Shown: positions 7,555-14,772 of the stretch, piece by piece
Layout of the letters: each line of letters starts with the position of its first letter
Numbering within the stretch: the stretch's first letter is position 1
Origin: Eubacteriales bacterium
GTDB lineage: Bacteria > Bacillota_A > Clostridia > Christensenellales > Aristaeellaceae
Assembly (NCBI GenBank): GCA_029974035.1
Contig: JARKQG010000134.1
Coordinates: 1 to 64,000 of the forward strand
Length of the DNA: 64,000 nucleotides
Direction of reading: 5' to 3'
The notes under the pieces: generated by a model
Seen by the model: only the letters and a program-made list of their open reading frames with translations
What the model was told of the DNA's origin: nothing
The model's database searches: none
Position numbers and translations under genes: made by a program

Positions 7555-9011
7555 CGATAGCCCCTCCCGCTGAAAAAGTGGTCGCGGCCCTGAAGGCCGC
7601 CCTGCATCCATTCGGCCAGGCCCGTGGTGGCGTCGGGCGCGTCGTCGTGGCGGTTGCGCCCTTTGCGCAGGTACCGGGTCATGGCGCCGTGGTACTCGGG
7701 AAAGCGCCGCGCCCAGTCCCTGGGAAACAGCACGCGGTTCATCACGAAGGGCGCGTTGACCGCAATGCGCGCGGCCTTGTTCTGCCGCTGGGTACGGGGC
7801 ACGATCCGGGTGTCCCGCCAGCCGTGGCGGCTGAAGAGCAGCGCCTCCACATTCCGGGCAAAGCCCCTGCCGCCGCCGTTGCTCTCAATCCAGGCCTCGT
7901 TCACGGCGTGCCGCCGCAGCGCGTCGGCCACCAGGGGTTCGGTATATTCCATGCCACGGTCGGTGTACACCACGTCCAGCACCCACAGCCGCCCTTCAAA
8001 GGCGCCGGCCACCACGGCGCACAGGTAGTCGCATCCGGTGTCGGCGGTGTCCACGTAACACACCACCCTTTCAAAGGCCGGCTGGCCGTCCGGCCGGCGG
8101 GGCACATCCTCGTAGGTGGAAAAGTGGTCGTACAGGCGCCCGGTGGCGTCGATGGGCCGCTGCTGGTAGTTGGCCATGGCGATCTCCTCGCTGGTGGTCC
8201 GGAGGATCTTCTGCCACCGGCCCCAGCTGAGCAGCTCCGGGCACAGCATTTCGCGGCGCGCCTCGTCCAGGCAGGCGGGCATTTGCACCACGCGCCAGGC
8301 ACCGGGATCGCGTCCCGCCAGCCGCCCGGCCAGATCGCCCGCGGCCCACCGGGTCATCACCACGATCTGGATCGCCCCCTCCTCGAGCCGGGAGAAGAAG
8401 GTGTCGTTGTACCAGGCGAACTGGGCGTCGAGGGCGGCCTCGTTCATGGCTTCCAGGTGGTTTTTGACCGGATCGTCGATGATGCCGATGGAGCAGCCCA
8501 CGCCGGTGATGGTTCCGCCGAACCCGGCGGCCAGAAAGCTCATGGGCTGGCCCTCAAGGGCCCATAAGGTGGCGGCGGCGTCGCCCTTTTGCAATGTCAC
8601 GCCGGGGAACACGTCGGAAAAGACGGTCTGCGCGCCCCCGGTCCGGGTGGCTGCAATGCCGTTTCGCACCATGCGGGAAAACCGCGCCGCCAGGGTTTCG
8701 TTGTAGCTGACGGCGATGATCCGCTCGGCGGGGTTCTGCCCCAGCGCCCACTGGCAAAACAGCGACAGCGTGTAGCTCTTGCCCATCCGGGGCGGCATGT
8801 TGACGATCAGTCCCCGGCGGGGGGCGGCGCCCTCCGCCTCCGGCGCGCGCTCGTAGAGCGCCTGGAGCGCCCCGGCCAGCTCGCGCAGGTGCGGCCGGTC
8901 GTCCCGAAAGAAGCGGGGGTTTGCGGCGCGGCAGTAGGCCCAGAAGCTGGTCCGCGCCTTGGGCGCGCCGCCGCCCAGGATCTCGCGCAAAACGCCCGTC
9001 CGTCCGTTCAA
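7551..9011 (-). CDS. terL: Terminase large subunit
   Basis: A 486-residue packaging motor. Residues about 72-80 hold the ATPase Walker A (PPRMGKSYT); GIIDDP near 155 is the Walker B region; the C-terminal RNase-H-like nuclease is marked by YVDTADTGCDY and a late DDAPDA. I place the start at the TTG at 9011, which overlaps the small-subunit stop (TTGA) and has GGAGGGG seven bases before it; a longer frame to 9068 exists but lacks a ribosome site. It cuts and translocates phage DNA together with the preceding small subunit. Confidence 0.88.
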   Translation of the reverse strand: MNGRTGVLREILGGGAPKARTSFWAYCRAANPRFFRDDRPHLRELAGALQALYERAPEAEGAAPRRGLIVNMPPRMGKSYTLSLFCQWALGQNPAERIIAVSYNETLAARFSRMVRNGIAATRTGGAQTVFSDVFPGVTLQKGDAAATLWALEGQPMSFLAAGFGGTITGVGCSIGIIDDPVKNHLEAMNEAALDAQFAWYNDTFFSRLEEGAIQIVVMTRWAAGDLAGRLAGRDPGAWRVVQMPACLDEARREMLCPELLSWGRWQKILRTTSEEIAMANYQQRPIDATGRLYDHFSTYEDVPRRPDGQPAFERVVCYVDTADTGCDYLCAVVAGAFEGRLWVLDVVYTDRGMEYTEPLVADALRRHAVNEAWIESNGGGRGFARNVEALLFSRHGWRDTRIVPRTQRQNKAARIAVNAPFVMNRVLFPRDWARRFPEYHGAMTRYLRKGRNRHDDAPDATTGLAEWMQGGLQGRDHFFSGRGYR

Positions 9012-9580
9012 GGCGCTTCCCCTCCGTTTCCGCCCGGCTCCGCGGTCAGCGCCTCGATCTCGGCCCACAGATCGGGTCTTGATCGCAGCGCCGCCCGGAG
9101 CTCGGCCACCACCTCGGCCCGGATGGCATCCCTCCGCCTTCGGTCGCCGGAGAGCTTCTCGATCTGCAGGGCGGCCTGCGCGGCCTGAATCAGCCCGGTC
9201 ACGGCCTTTTCGGCGGGCAGGTCGTCCGGCGCGTCCCCGCCCTCGAGGCGGCTGAGAAGCCTTGTCATCAGCATTGAAAGCGCCGTTCCCGCCATGTCAA
9301 AGCCCGGATGGTTCCTGGTCCAGCGGTCAAGCGCGTTCAGCTGTTTGATCACGGCCTTTTCGCGCCGCGCGTCGTCGGCCTGGGCGGCGGCGTACCGGCC
9401 GACGGCCCCCGCGCCGATGGAAAACCCCTCCGCCGCCAGCGCCTCGGCGATGCGCCCGTAGCGCAGCGTCTCGTCCGAGAGCATCCGGTCCAGGGCCTCG
9501 CGGGCCCCGTCGGGCAGGTCCTTGGCGCGCAGGCGGCGCGGCCCCGGCGCGGCGGCCCGGGCGCTAGGCGCGGCGGCCAT
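9008..9580 (-). CDS. terS: Terminase small subunit, DUF3486 (Mu gp27)-like
   Basis: About 190 residues. The N-terminal half has a short HTH-like DNA-binding region (LPDGAREALDRMLSDETLRYGRIAEALAAEGFSIGAGAVGRYA), in the style of the Mu gp27 / DUF3486 family; the rest is helical and would oligomerise (GTALSMLMTRLLSRL). It is followed immediately by the large terminase. The start is uncertain: ATG at 9580 overlaps the previous gene by 17 bases and has no clear ribosome site; an ATG further upstream (9607) is also in frame. The role is to recognise phage DNA for packaging. Confidence 0.7.
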   Translation of the reverse strand: MAAAPSARAAAPGPRRLRAKDLPDGAREALDRMLSDETLRYGRIAEALAAEGFSIGAGAVGRYAAAQADDARREKAVIKQLNALDRWTRNHPGFDMAGTALSMLMTRLLSRLEGGDAPDDLPAEKAVTGLIQAAQAALQIEKLSGDRRRRDAIRAEVVAELRAALRSRPDLWAEIEALTAEPGGNGGEAP

Positions 9581-9902
9581 CGCCGAAGAGCACGCCGGGG
9601 TCGTCAATGTCGCCCTCGGCCAGGTTGCACCCGGCGGCGGTCAACCGCACGAGGGCGCTGCGCAGCGGCGTCAGTTCCGGCTCGGCCCCCTCCTTGTAGG
9701 CGATGGTCACAAAGCCCTTGCCCGGGTCGGCCAGATAGAAAAGCTGCGCGGGAACCTCGGTTTCGGCAGCGGGGTTTTCGCCCATCAGCGCAAAGATCAG
9801 CGTCTTGACCGGCATGGGCGGCCGGCCGAAGTCCTTGTAGAGCATGGTCACAATGTCGCCCCGAAGCTGCTTGCGCTTGACAAGATCGGTGTGATGAATC
9901 AT
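9564..9902 (-). CDS. Mu gp26-like (VpaChn25_0724-type) phage protein
   Basis: A 112-residue protein beginning MIHHTDLVKRKQLRGDIVTMLYKDFG. Small proteins of this sort, with an N-terminal winged-helix look, lie between the DUF2730 and DUF3486 genes of Mu-like phages; here the order is the same. Its exact function is unknown even in Mu. The start overlaps the upstream stop (ATGA, 9899-9902), and its end overlaps the small terminase. Family assignment rests on order, size and the opening sequence. Confidence 0.6.
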   Translation of the reverse strand: MIHHTDLVKRKQLRGDIVTMLYKDFGRPPMPVKTLIFALMGENPAAETEVPAQLFYLADPGKGFVTIAYKEGAEPELTPLRSALVRLTAAGCNLAEGDIDDPGVLFGDGRRA

Positions 9903-10222
9903 CGGAAGCCCTCCTTTTCCCTGCAGCCGTTGACGATCAGCTCGCGGATCTGACCCAGCTGCGCCTCGATGTTCTGGCTCATGCGGATCAGGTCGTCCCG
10001 GAGCGCGTATTTTTCAGGCAGTTGGATCAGCAGCCGATCGTAGCGCTCTTCCTGCCGGTCCATGCGCTTTTCCAGCGCGTCCATCCGTTCGAGGGTGGTC
10101 TTTTCGCTGCGGGCGATCTTGCCCTCCAGTTCCGTCACCAATCGCTTGATGAACCAGGCCAGCGCGGCCACCATCAGCCCCACCGCGGACGTCACGATCC
10201 AGTGGGCGTACTGCGCCTCCAT
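9899..10222 (-). CDS. DUF2730 (Mu gp25)-like membrane-anchored coiled-coil protein
   Basis: A 107-residue protein with one N-terminal membrane helix (WIVTSAVGLMVAALAWFIKRLV, residues about 7-28) and a charged coiled coil behind it (ARSEKTTLERMDALEKRMDRQEERYDRL). This architecture is that of DUF2730 / Mu gp25 proteins, which open the Mu head operon. The start ATG at 10222 follows a G-rich stretch. It is the first gene after the Mor terminator, so it begins the late structural operon. Confidence 0.65.
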   Translation of the reverse strand: MEAQYAHWIVTSAVGLMVAALAWFIKRLVTELEGKIARSEKTTLERMDALEKRMDRQEERYDRLLIQLPEKYALRDDLIRMSQNIEAQLGQIRELIVNGCREKEGFR

Positions 10223-10244
10223 GCCTTCACCCCGCCTCCGATCA

Positions 10245-10281
10245 AAAGAAAATGCCGGCCATCGTTTCGACTGCCGGCATT
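10245..10281 (-). terminator. Rho-independent terminator after the Mor-like gene
   Basis: Leftward reading gives stem AATGCCGGC (10281-10273), a 13-base loop, GCCGGCATT (10259-10251) and then TTTCTTTTG. It separates the early two-gene operon from the late structural genes. Its upstream arm overlaps a promoter-like hexamer (see next entry). Confidence 0.65.
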
Positions 10282-10320
10282 GTACCCGATTGTCCCGCAC
10301 TTGTCCGCGCGAAGCGCGTC
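10279..10320 (-). promoter_or_regulatory. Putative activator-dependent late promoter inside the terminator
   Basis: Leftward, TACAAT (10284-10279) matches a -10 box, but no good -35 lies 16-18 bases upstream, as in Mu-type middle/late promoters that need Mor or C. The last three bases of TACAAT are the first bases of the terminator stem, so transcripts begun here (near 10272) would lack the 5' arm and escape termination. Inference only. Confidence 0.35.
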
Positions 10321-10326
10321 GCAGTT

Positions 10327-10605
10327 TTACCGCGCGGCCGCGCGCCGCCCGGGCGCGCAGGACACAACCGCCTGTACCGTGCGCGTGGAAACCCCATACC
10401 GCCGGGCCAAAAGCGCGGTATTTCCGCCGTCATACTCGGCGCGGATGCGCCTGTCGCGCTCCGCCGCCGCCAGCGCGTCCATCTTGGGGATATAAAGCGG
10501 CGCGCCGCCGTAGGCCTCGCACAGCTTGACCGTCGCCTCAAGGCCAATCACGTCCGCCAGGCGCCGGTGCGCCTCGGGCAGCATCTCCCGGGTGATGGTC
10601 TCCAT
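10327..10605 (-). CDS. Mor-family transcription activator
   Basis: This 92-residue protein matches the Mu Mor/C activator family: an N-terminal dimerisation part (LPEAHRRLADVIGLEATVKLCEAYGGAPLYIPK) followed by a helix-turn-helix (RRIRAEYDGGNTALLARRYGVSTRTVQAVV). Mor proteins turn on middle or late phage genes by helping polymerase at promoters with weak -35 boxes. The ATG at 10605 shares a base with the upstream stop (TGATG), so it is translated with the preceding HTH gene. A terminator follows, and the structural genes start just beyond it, which fits its expected target. Confidence 0.82.
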   Translation of the reverse strand: METITREMLPEAHRRLADVIGLEATVKLCEAYGGAPLYIPKMDALAAAERDRRIRAEYDGGNTALLARRYGVSTRTVQAVVSCAPGRRAAAR

Positions 10606-11039
10606 CAGGCTCCCTCCCCTTCCCGCGCGGCCCCGCTCTGGGCGGCGCGCCGCGCGGCCTGCCGGCGCGCCGCCGTCTTTGCGCTGGTGATGGCCCGCAC
10701 CTGGGCGCGCCCCAGCCCCAGAGCGCGGCCGACGCGCCGCGCAATCTCCGGCGATGTGACGCCGCCGCACTCGAGAATCCACATCAGCCGCGGGCCGATG
10801 CCGCAGGCGCGGGCCGCCGCTTCGATGCTGGCAAACCGCGCCGCCCGTGCCTTTTCCAGCCATCCCGGGGGCAGCGCAATCATCGGCTGCCCCGGCAGGA
10901 GCCGCTCCGTCTCCCCGGCAATGTCCGCGTCCCGGGCCTCCGCCTCGGCCAGCTCGCGCTCCGAAACCGGCGCCCGCTCCAGTCCCTCGTCCACGCGCCG
11001 CAGCGCCCGGAGCTCTTCCGTCGTAAAAAGCGGCCTCAT
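10605..11039 (-). CDS. Phage HTH protein, first gene of the repressed operon
   Basis: A 144-residue basic protein. The middle (FASIEAAARACGIGPRLMWILECGG) and the following stretch (TSPEIARRVGRALGLGRAQVRAI) look like one or two helix-turn-helix units, and the C-terminus is Arg/Ala-rich. It has GGAGGG before the ATG at 11039 and is the first gene after a consensus promoter controlled by the divergent repressor. It could be a Ner/Cro-like early regulator, but no family is clearly recognised. Confidence 0.6.
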   Translation of the reverse strand: MRPLFTTEELRALRRVDEGLERAPVSERELAEAEARDADIAGETERLLPGQPMIALPPGWLEKARAARFASIEAAARACGIGPRLMWILECGGVTSPEIARRVGRALGLGRAQVRAITSAKTAARRQAARRAAQSGAAREGEGA

Positions 11040-11128
11040 TCCAATCCCTCCGTTCCCGCGTCCCCTCGGGCGGCTTTACAACCCGCCCGCCCCGTGCTAT
11101 ACTGCAACCGGAATCCTACTGCGCCCCA

Positions 11129-11157
11129 ATTATATCTTATAAAACTAAGATTGTCAA
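11129..11157 (-). promoter_or_regulatory. Perfect consensus sigma-70 promoter for the leftward phage operon
   Basis: Reading leftward, TTGACA (11157-11152) and TATAAT (11134-11129) are separated by exactly 17 bases. It drives the HTH-Mor operon and lies within the inverted repeats between the two divergent genes, so repressor binding should shut it. Confidence 0.8.
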
Positions 11158-11168
11158 TATATTCTTAG
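11145..11168. promoter_or_regulatory. Probable repressor operator
   Basis: CTAAGA (11145-11150) and TCTTAG (11163-11168) form an inverted repeat with a 12-base spacer that straddles the -35 box of the leftward promoter. The second arm also sits in a palindrome ATTCT-T-AGAAT (11161-11171). The surrounding AT-rich island stands out from the GC-rich background. Confidence 0.5.
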
Positions 11169-11196
11169 AATATATATTCCAAGAGGAGGTTCTGCC

Positions 11197-12135
11197 GTGT
11201 TTTACGCCCGTCTGGAGCAACTGTGCAGGGAGTCCGGCACCTCCGTGGCGGAGGTAGCGGAAACGGTGCTGCACGTCAGCAGCGGCGCGCCGTCGGGCTG
11301 GAAGAAGGGGGCCTCGCCCAAGGCGGCGACGGTGGCGGCGGCGGCGCGGCATTTCCGCGTCTCGGCGGATTACCTTCTGGGGCTGACCAGCGAAAAGCAG
11401 GTGCTGACGGGCGCGCGGTCGCTGGACGATGAAGAAGCGCGCCTCGTGGACGCGCTGCGGGCCGCGCCGGCGCCGGCGCGGCGGGCGGTGCTGCGCATGG
11501 CCGCCGCCGCGCTGGAGGACGGCCTGGCCGTCCCGACCGCACCGATCGCACCGATCGCATCGGCCGCACCGATCGCATCGGCCGCACCGATCGCATCGGC
11601 CGCACCGATCGCATCGGCCGCACCGATCGCATCGGCCGCGCCGGTCGCGCCGGCCGCGCCGGCCGCGCCAACCGCCCCTGCGGCGATCCGCCCGTTCCCC
11701 GTCCCGCGGCGGGAGCCGCCAAAGCCCGGCCGCGTCTGGAAGGGTGTGGAAGGCCGTGCGGCGGCGGGGCCGCCCATTGAAACGGTGCCGGAGGAGGAGC
11801 GCCGCATCCTGGTGCCCGTCAAGTACACCGGGGCGCAGTACTTCATCGTGCAGGCCGAGGGCGACTCGATGACCGGGGTCGTAGGGGACGGCGACTACTG
11901 CGTGTTCAACAAATACGGCGCCTTTGACAGCGGCCGCGTGGCGCTGGTGCAGGTGGACGGCCCCACCGATCAGCCGGACGCCACCATCAAGTACGTCTAC
12001 CGGCGGCCGGGCGGCAAGGTGGAGCTGCGCTCGAAGAACCCCAAGTACCCGCCCATGCTCTACCCGGCGGAGGAAGTGGTGCTCATGGGGGAACTGGTGG
12101 CGGTGCTGCCCCAGGGCGGCGAACCCCGCGCCTGA
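11197..12135 (+). CDS. LexA-like phage repressor with hexapeptide-repeat linker
   Basis: A 312-residue repressor. Residues 1-65 form an XRE-type HTH (SVAEVAETVLHVSSGAPSGWKKG, then FRVSADYLLGL). Residues about 119-148 are five PIASAA repeats. The C-terminal part is a peptidase S24 domain with catalytic Ser in EGDSMTG and Lys in DATIKYVYR; an Ala-Gly pair in GRAAAGPP is the likely self-cleavage site. It would repress the divergent phage operon and be inactivated by RecA during DNA damage. It starts with GTG, seven bases after GAGGAGG. The next gene, a host DUF503 gene, begins 26 bases after the stop. Confidence 0.87.
   Translation: MFYARLEQLCRESGTSVAEVAETVLHVSSGAPSGWKKGASPKAATVAAAARHFRVSADYLLGLTSEKQVLTGARSLDDEEARLVDALRAAPAPARRAVLRMAAAALEDGLAVPTAPIAPIASAAPIASAAPIASAAPIASAAPIASAAPVAPAAPAAPTAPAAIRPFPVPRREPPKPGRVWKGVEGRAAAGPPIETVPEEERRILVPVKYTGAQYFIVQAEGDSMTGVVGDGDYCVFNKYGAFDSGRVALVQVDGPTDQPDATIKYVYRRPGGKVELRSKNPKYPPMLYPAEEVVLMGELVAVLPQGGEPRA
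11551..11640 (+). repeat. 18-bp tandem repeat, five units, inside the repressor gene
   Basis: Five head-to-tail units CCGATCGCATCGGCCGCA (last with a final G) preceded by a half unit. The unit is a multiple of three and encodes PIASAA. Each unit contains the palindrome CGATCG, and the run is likely to expand or contract by slippage without breaking the frame. Confidence 0.9.
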
Positions 12136-12161
12136 AGGCTTTGCAGGGAGGAGAGGAAAAA

Positions 12162-12443
12162 ATGCTCGTTCTGACACTCACGGTCCGGCTGCACGCGCCC
12201 TGGTGCCGCTCGCTCAAGGACAAGCGGTCTGTGGTGCGGATGCTGCTCTCGCGGCTGCGGAGCAAGTTCAACCTCTCCGCCGCCGAGGTGGGGGCGCAGG
12301 ACGTCATCACGCTGATCGATCTGGGCGTCGCCGCCATCGCCGCAAGCGCCGCCCAAGCGGATTCCATCGCGGAAAACGTGACCGCCTTCATTCGGATGAA
12401 TACCGAGGCGGAGATCCTCTCCGAGGAGAGGGCGCTGCGCTGA
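12162..12443 (+). CDS. DUF503 family protein
   Basis: A 93-residue protein with the DUF503 pattern: MLVLTLTVRLHAPWCRSLKDKRSVVRMLLSRLRSKFNLSAAEVG, then a variable middle and a C-terminal helix ending in EAEILSEE. The family is common in Firmicutes and often near ribosome-maturation genes, but its function is not settled. GGAGGAGAGG precedes the ATG. It lies 26 bases after the phage-type repressor and may be co-transcribed with it. A strong terminator follows. Confidence 0.85.
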   Translation: MLVLTLTVRLHAPWCRSLKDKRSVVRMLLSRLRSKFNLSAAEVGAQDVITLIDLGVAAIAASAAQADSIAENVTAFIRMNTEAEILSEERALR

Positions 12444-12461
12444 GGGCGCGGCCAAAAAGAG

Positions 12462-12501
12462 CCAAAGGCCCGGCGCTTCGCATGAAGCGCCGGGCCTTTG
12501 G
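12462..12501. terminator. Bidirectional terminator
   Basis: Eighteen-base perfect stem (12462-12479 with 12484-12501) with a four-base loop between two converging genes (DUF503 on + and the methyltransferase on -). Short A and T runs flank it on both sides. Confidence 0.8.
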
Positions 12502-12511
12502 TGCGCGGAAA

Positions 12512-13522
12512 CTACGCGCCGTAAAAGTCGTCCACCGCCTGAAAGAAGGCGTCGATGTTCTCCCAGCGGGACGCGGGCGGGATGTCACATCCGGAGGAAA
12601 TCAAAAAGTGCGGGTACTTGGCGCACCGCTGCATCAGCGCCAGCGTTTCGGCGCGCACGGATTCGGGGGTGCCGTTGCGGAACTGCCCGGCGGGGTCCAC
12701 GTTGCCCATGCAGGGCAGGTTTTGGGGCATCTTCTTCAGGATCTCCTCCATGTCCACGGCGTTTCCGAAGTGATAGGCCGCCGCGCCCATGGCGGAAATC
12801 TCCTCCGTCATGTTGACCACGGCGCTGCCGCAGTTGTGGTAGACCACCAGAAAATCGTCCGTCTGCACCGCGTCGATCAGCCGCTTGACGTAGCGGCAGG
12901 AAAACTCCTCCGCCAGCGCCGGGTTCAAAACGCCCGCCAGCGGCTCGGCCATCACCACGCCGTCGGCGCCCGCGTCGCGGTAGCGCTTCGCGTATTCGAT
13001 CAAAAAGCCGGTGACCTTCTCCAGCACCCGGTGCACAACCTCAGGCTCGTCATAACAGGTGTACATGATCTCCGTCACGTCCATCAGCCGCCCGGCCAGC
13101 GAAAACGGCCCGATGATGCCCGCCAGCACGGGCCTGTCCGCAATCAGGCGCGCGGCCTCCTCGATGGCGCGGATGTAAAGCCCCGTTCGGCCCGCGCCCA
13201 CCGGCGGCACCGCGAGGTTATCCGCGTCCTCCTCCGAATGGATGACGCAGCCCGTCACCGTGGGCACCTCCTCGTCGCTCAGGCGGATCGCGGCGCCGAA
13301 GCATTCCGCCTCCACGGACAGGTCCATCAGGCTCACGGACGCCGCGCTCTTCACCCGCTGGGCCACCTTCAGCATGCCCTGGGCCTGCAGGCCGGCGTCG
13401 GAAATCAGTTCCCGGACGGTGATCCCCATCAGCTGGATCGCGGGAAAGGACAGTACCGGCAGCGCCCTTTTCACCGGCGCGGCCATCAGTTCGTTCAGCC
13501 ATACCTTCATGTTCCGCTTCAC
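12512..13522 (-). CDS. Uroporphyrinogen decarboxylase-family (MtaA/CmuA-like) methyltransferase
   Basis: This 336-residue protein belongs to the UroD superfamily in its MtaA/CmuA-like branch, which moves methyl groups between corrinoid proteins and thiols rather than decarboxylating haem precursors. Visible motifs are GPFSLAGRL (mid-protein), GADGVVMAEPLAG, VVYHNCGS and GNVDPAGQF, with HNCG being the usual zinc-site region. I start it at GTG (13522), nine bases after GGAGG, rather than at the ATG four codons in. No corrinoid protein or methyltransferase partner is next to it, so the substrate is unknown. Confidence 0.78.
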   Translation of the reverse strand: MKRNMKVWLNELMAAPVKRALPVLSFPAIQLMGITVRELISDAGLQAQGMLKVAQRVKSAASVSLMDLSVEAECFGAAIRLSDEEVPTVTGCVIHSEEDADNLAVPPVGAGRTGLYIRAIEEAARLIADRPVLAGIIGPFSLAGRLMDVTEIMYTCYDEPEVVHRVLEKVTGFLIEYAKRYRDAGADGVVMAEPLAGVLNPALAEEFSCRYVKRLIDAVQTDDFLVVYHNCGSAVVNMTEEISAMGAAAYHFGNAVDMEEILKKMPQNLPCMGNVDPAGQFRNGTPESVRAETLALMQRCAKYPHFLISSGCDIPPASRWENIDAFFQAVDDFYGA

Positions 13523-13640
13523 GGCACTCAACCTCCACGGTATTATCCCGGCAATACTGTACCGCAAATGCGCGCGCGGGTCGCGCGATTCGTTTGGTTT
13601 TACATGTGATTATTTCGGATTTCGGGCGGCCGACAAGACG

Positions 13641-13694
13641 CCAAAACCACCCTCGGGCCCGCGGAGAAAGCCGCGGGCCCGAGGGTGGTTTTGG
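13641..13694 (-). terminator. Terminator of the superoxide dismutase gene
   Basis: Perfect 24-base stem (13641-13664 with 13671-13694) that begins at the base next to the sodC stop codon. The A/T ends (CCAAAACC/GGTTTTGG) make it usable in both directions. Confidence 0.75.
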
Positions 13695-14201
13695 TTACGC
13701 CAGCGGGGCAATCACGCCGCAGGCGATGCGTTCGCCGGACATACCCGCCGGCTGGGATGTAAAGTCGTCCGGGTCCAGATGCACCACCACGGTGCGGCCG
13801 GTCACCTGGGGCACGGTAAAGCGGTCGGTGTAGACCATGCTCCAGGCGAAGCCCGCGTTTCCAAAGAGCGGCGGAAGGTCGCCCGCGTGCTGCGGATGCT
13901 CGCAGTCGTAGGGGTTGAAGTGGCTGCCGGCGTCCTCAAAGGGCGCATCCGCGGTGCCGGTGCAGCCGGAGCCCTCGTGGATGTGAAAGCCGAACACGCG
14001 GCCCGCGCAGGGTCCGCTCTCTCCGGGAAGGCCGGTAAATTCAGCGGCCACGACGACGCCCGGCCCGCTGGGGTAGAAGGTGACATACCCTTCCACGGCG
14101 GGGTACGCGGCGCTCCCCCGCACCACGGCCCTCGCGGCGGGCCGCAGCGTGCGCAGCAAGTGGCCCAGATAGCTTGCGCCCTGTCCCCGGCCATAGTACA
14201 A
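13695..14201 (-). CDS. sodC: Cu/Zn superoxide dismutase family protein
   Basis: A 168-residue Cu/Zn SOD. All metal-ligand positions are visible: FHIHEGSGC (two His and the disulfide Cys), GSHFNP (bridging His), HPQHAGDLP (two His and Asp), and VVHLDPDDF (His), with SGERIACGVI at the end supplying the second Cys. There is no signal peptide, so it would act in the cytoplasm, unlike most bacterial SodC. The start is TTG at 14201, seven bases after AGGGAGGTG. Superoxide removal by a Cu enzyme is unexpected in an anaerobe that also carries a glycyl radical enzyme. Confidence 0.85.
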   Translation of the reverse strand: MYYGRGQGASYLGHLLRTLRPAARAVVRGSAAYPAVEGYVTFYPSGPGVVVAAEFTGLPGESGPCAGRVFGFHIHEGSGCTGTADAPFEDAGSHFNPYDCEHPQHAGDLPPLFGNAGFAWSMVYTDRFTVPQVTGRTVVVHLDPDDFTSQPAGMSGERIACGVIAPLA

Positions 14202-14280
14202 CCTGAAACACCTCCCTTTTGATGAAGCTGTTCCATTGTATGCGGCAAAGCGGCGCGGGCATGCCTGGGCGCGGGAGGCC

Positions 14281-14772
14281 TCAGCGGTACAGGGTTTCGG
14301 CGCCGCGCTCCGCCTTCACGTTCACGGACTGGGCGCGCAGCGTCAGGTAAGTCTGGCCCTCCAGGTCGTACTTGTCAAGCACGCCGGTGACCTCAATCCA
14401 GTCGTTGTCACTGGGCATGTCGCCGTCCCAGGTGAATTCAAAGCCGCACATGGAGCCGTCGTTGCCGCAGCAGCCGGGCCCGACGCGGTACACGTACTCG
14501 TAGGTGGTGTCGCTGGGCTCGTAATACTCCGACGTGAACATGCCCTCCAGCTTGATCGTGCGGCCGATGTAGTCCTCGTAATTGGTGTAGATTTCATTGA
14601 TGTAGGTGACGTACATGTTTTCGGTCAGCTCGATGGCCGCGCCCGCGGCGGCGCTTTGGGCGGCGGAATCCTGCGTCTGATCCTGTGCGGAATCATCCGC
14701 GCGCTTCACCGCGCATCCGGAAAGCGCCAGCGCCAGGCCAAGAAACAGCACAAAAACCGTAAATTTTTTCAT
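14281..14772 (-). CDS. Lipoprotein of the zinc operon (DUF1980/YcgQ C-terminal-like)
   Basis: A 163-residue lipoprotein: signal segment MKKFTVFVLFLGLALALSGC with lipobox LSGC, an Ala/Gln/Asp linker, then a domain with YIGRTIKLEGMF, a CC pair and MCGFEF, and WIEVTGVLDKYDLEG. It resembles the OB-like C-terminal domain seen in TIGR03943/YcgQ proteins linked to zinc regulons. The ATG overlaps the znuB stop (ATGA), so it is the last gene of the zinc operon. Three Cys and many Asp/Glu suggest a metal-binding surface role; the precise function is unknown. Confidence 0.72.
   Translation of the reverse strand: MKKFTVFVLFLGLALALSGCAVKRADDSAQDQTQDSAAQSAAAGAAIELTENMYVTYINEIYTNYEDYIGRTIKLEGMFTSEYYEPSDTTYEYVYRVGPGCCGNDGSMCGFEFTWDGDMPSDNDWIEVTGVLDKYDLEGQTYLTLRAQSVNVKAERGAETLYR

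Noticed and set aside
5803..7560. A 585-codon + strand frame opposite portal and scaffold.
   Set aside because: Antisense shadow of the portal gene; His/Gly/Val-rich translation with no recognisable domain.
11551..11640. A CRISPR-like array.
   Set aside because: The repeats are contiguous 18-bp coding units without spacers, and no cas genes are near.
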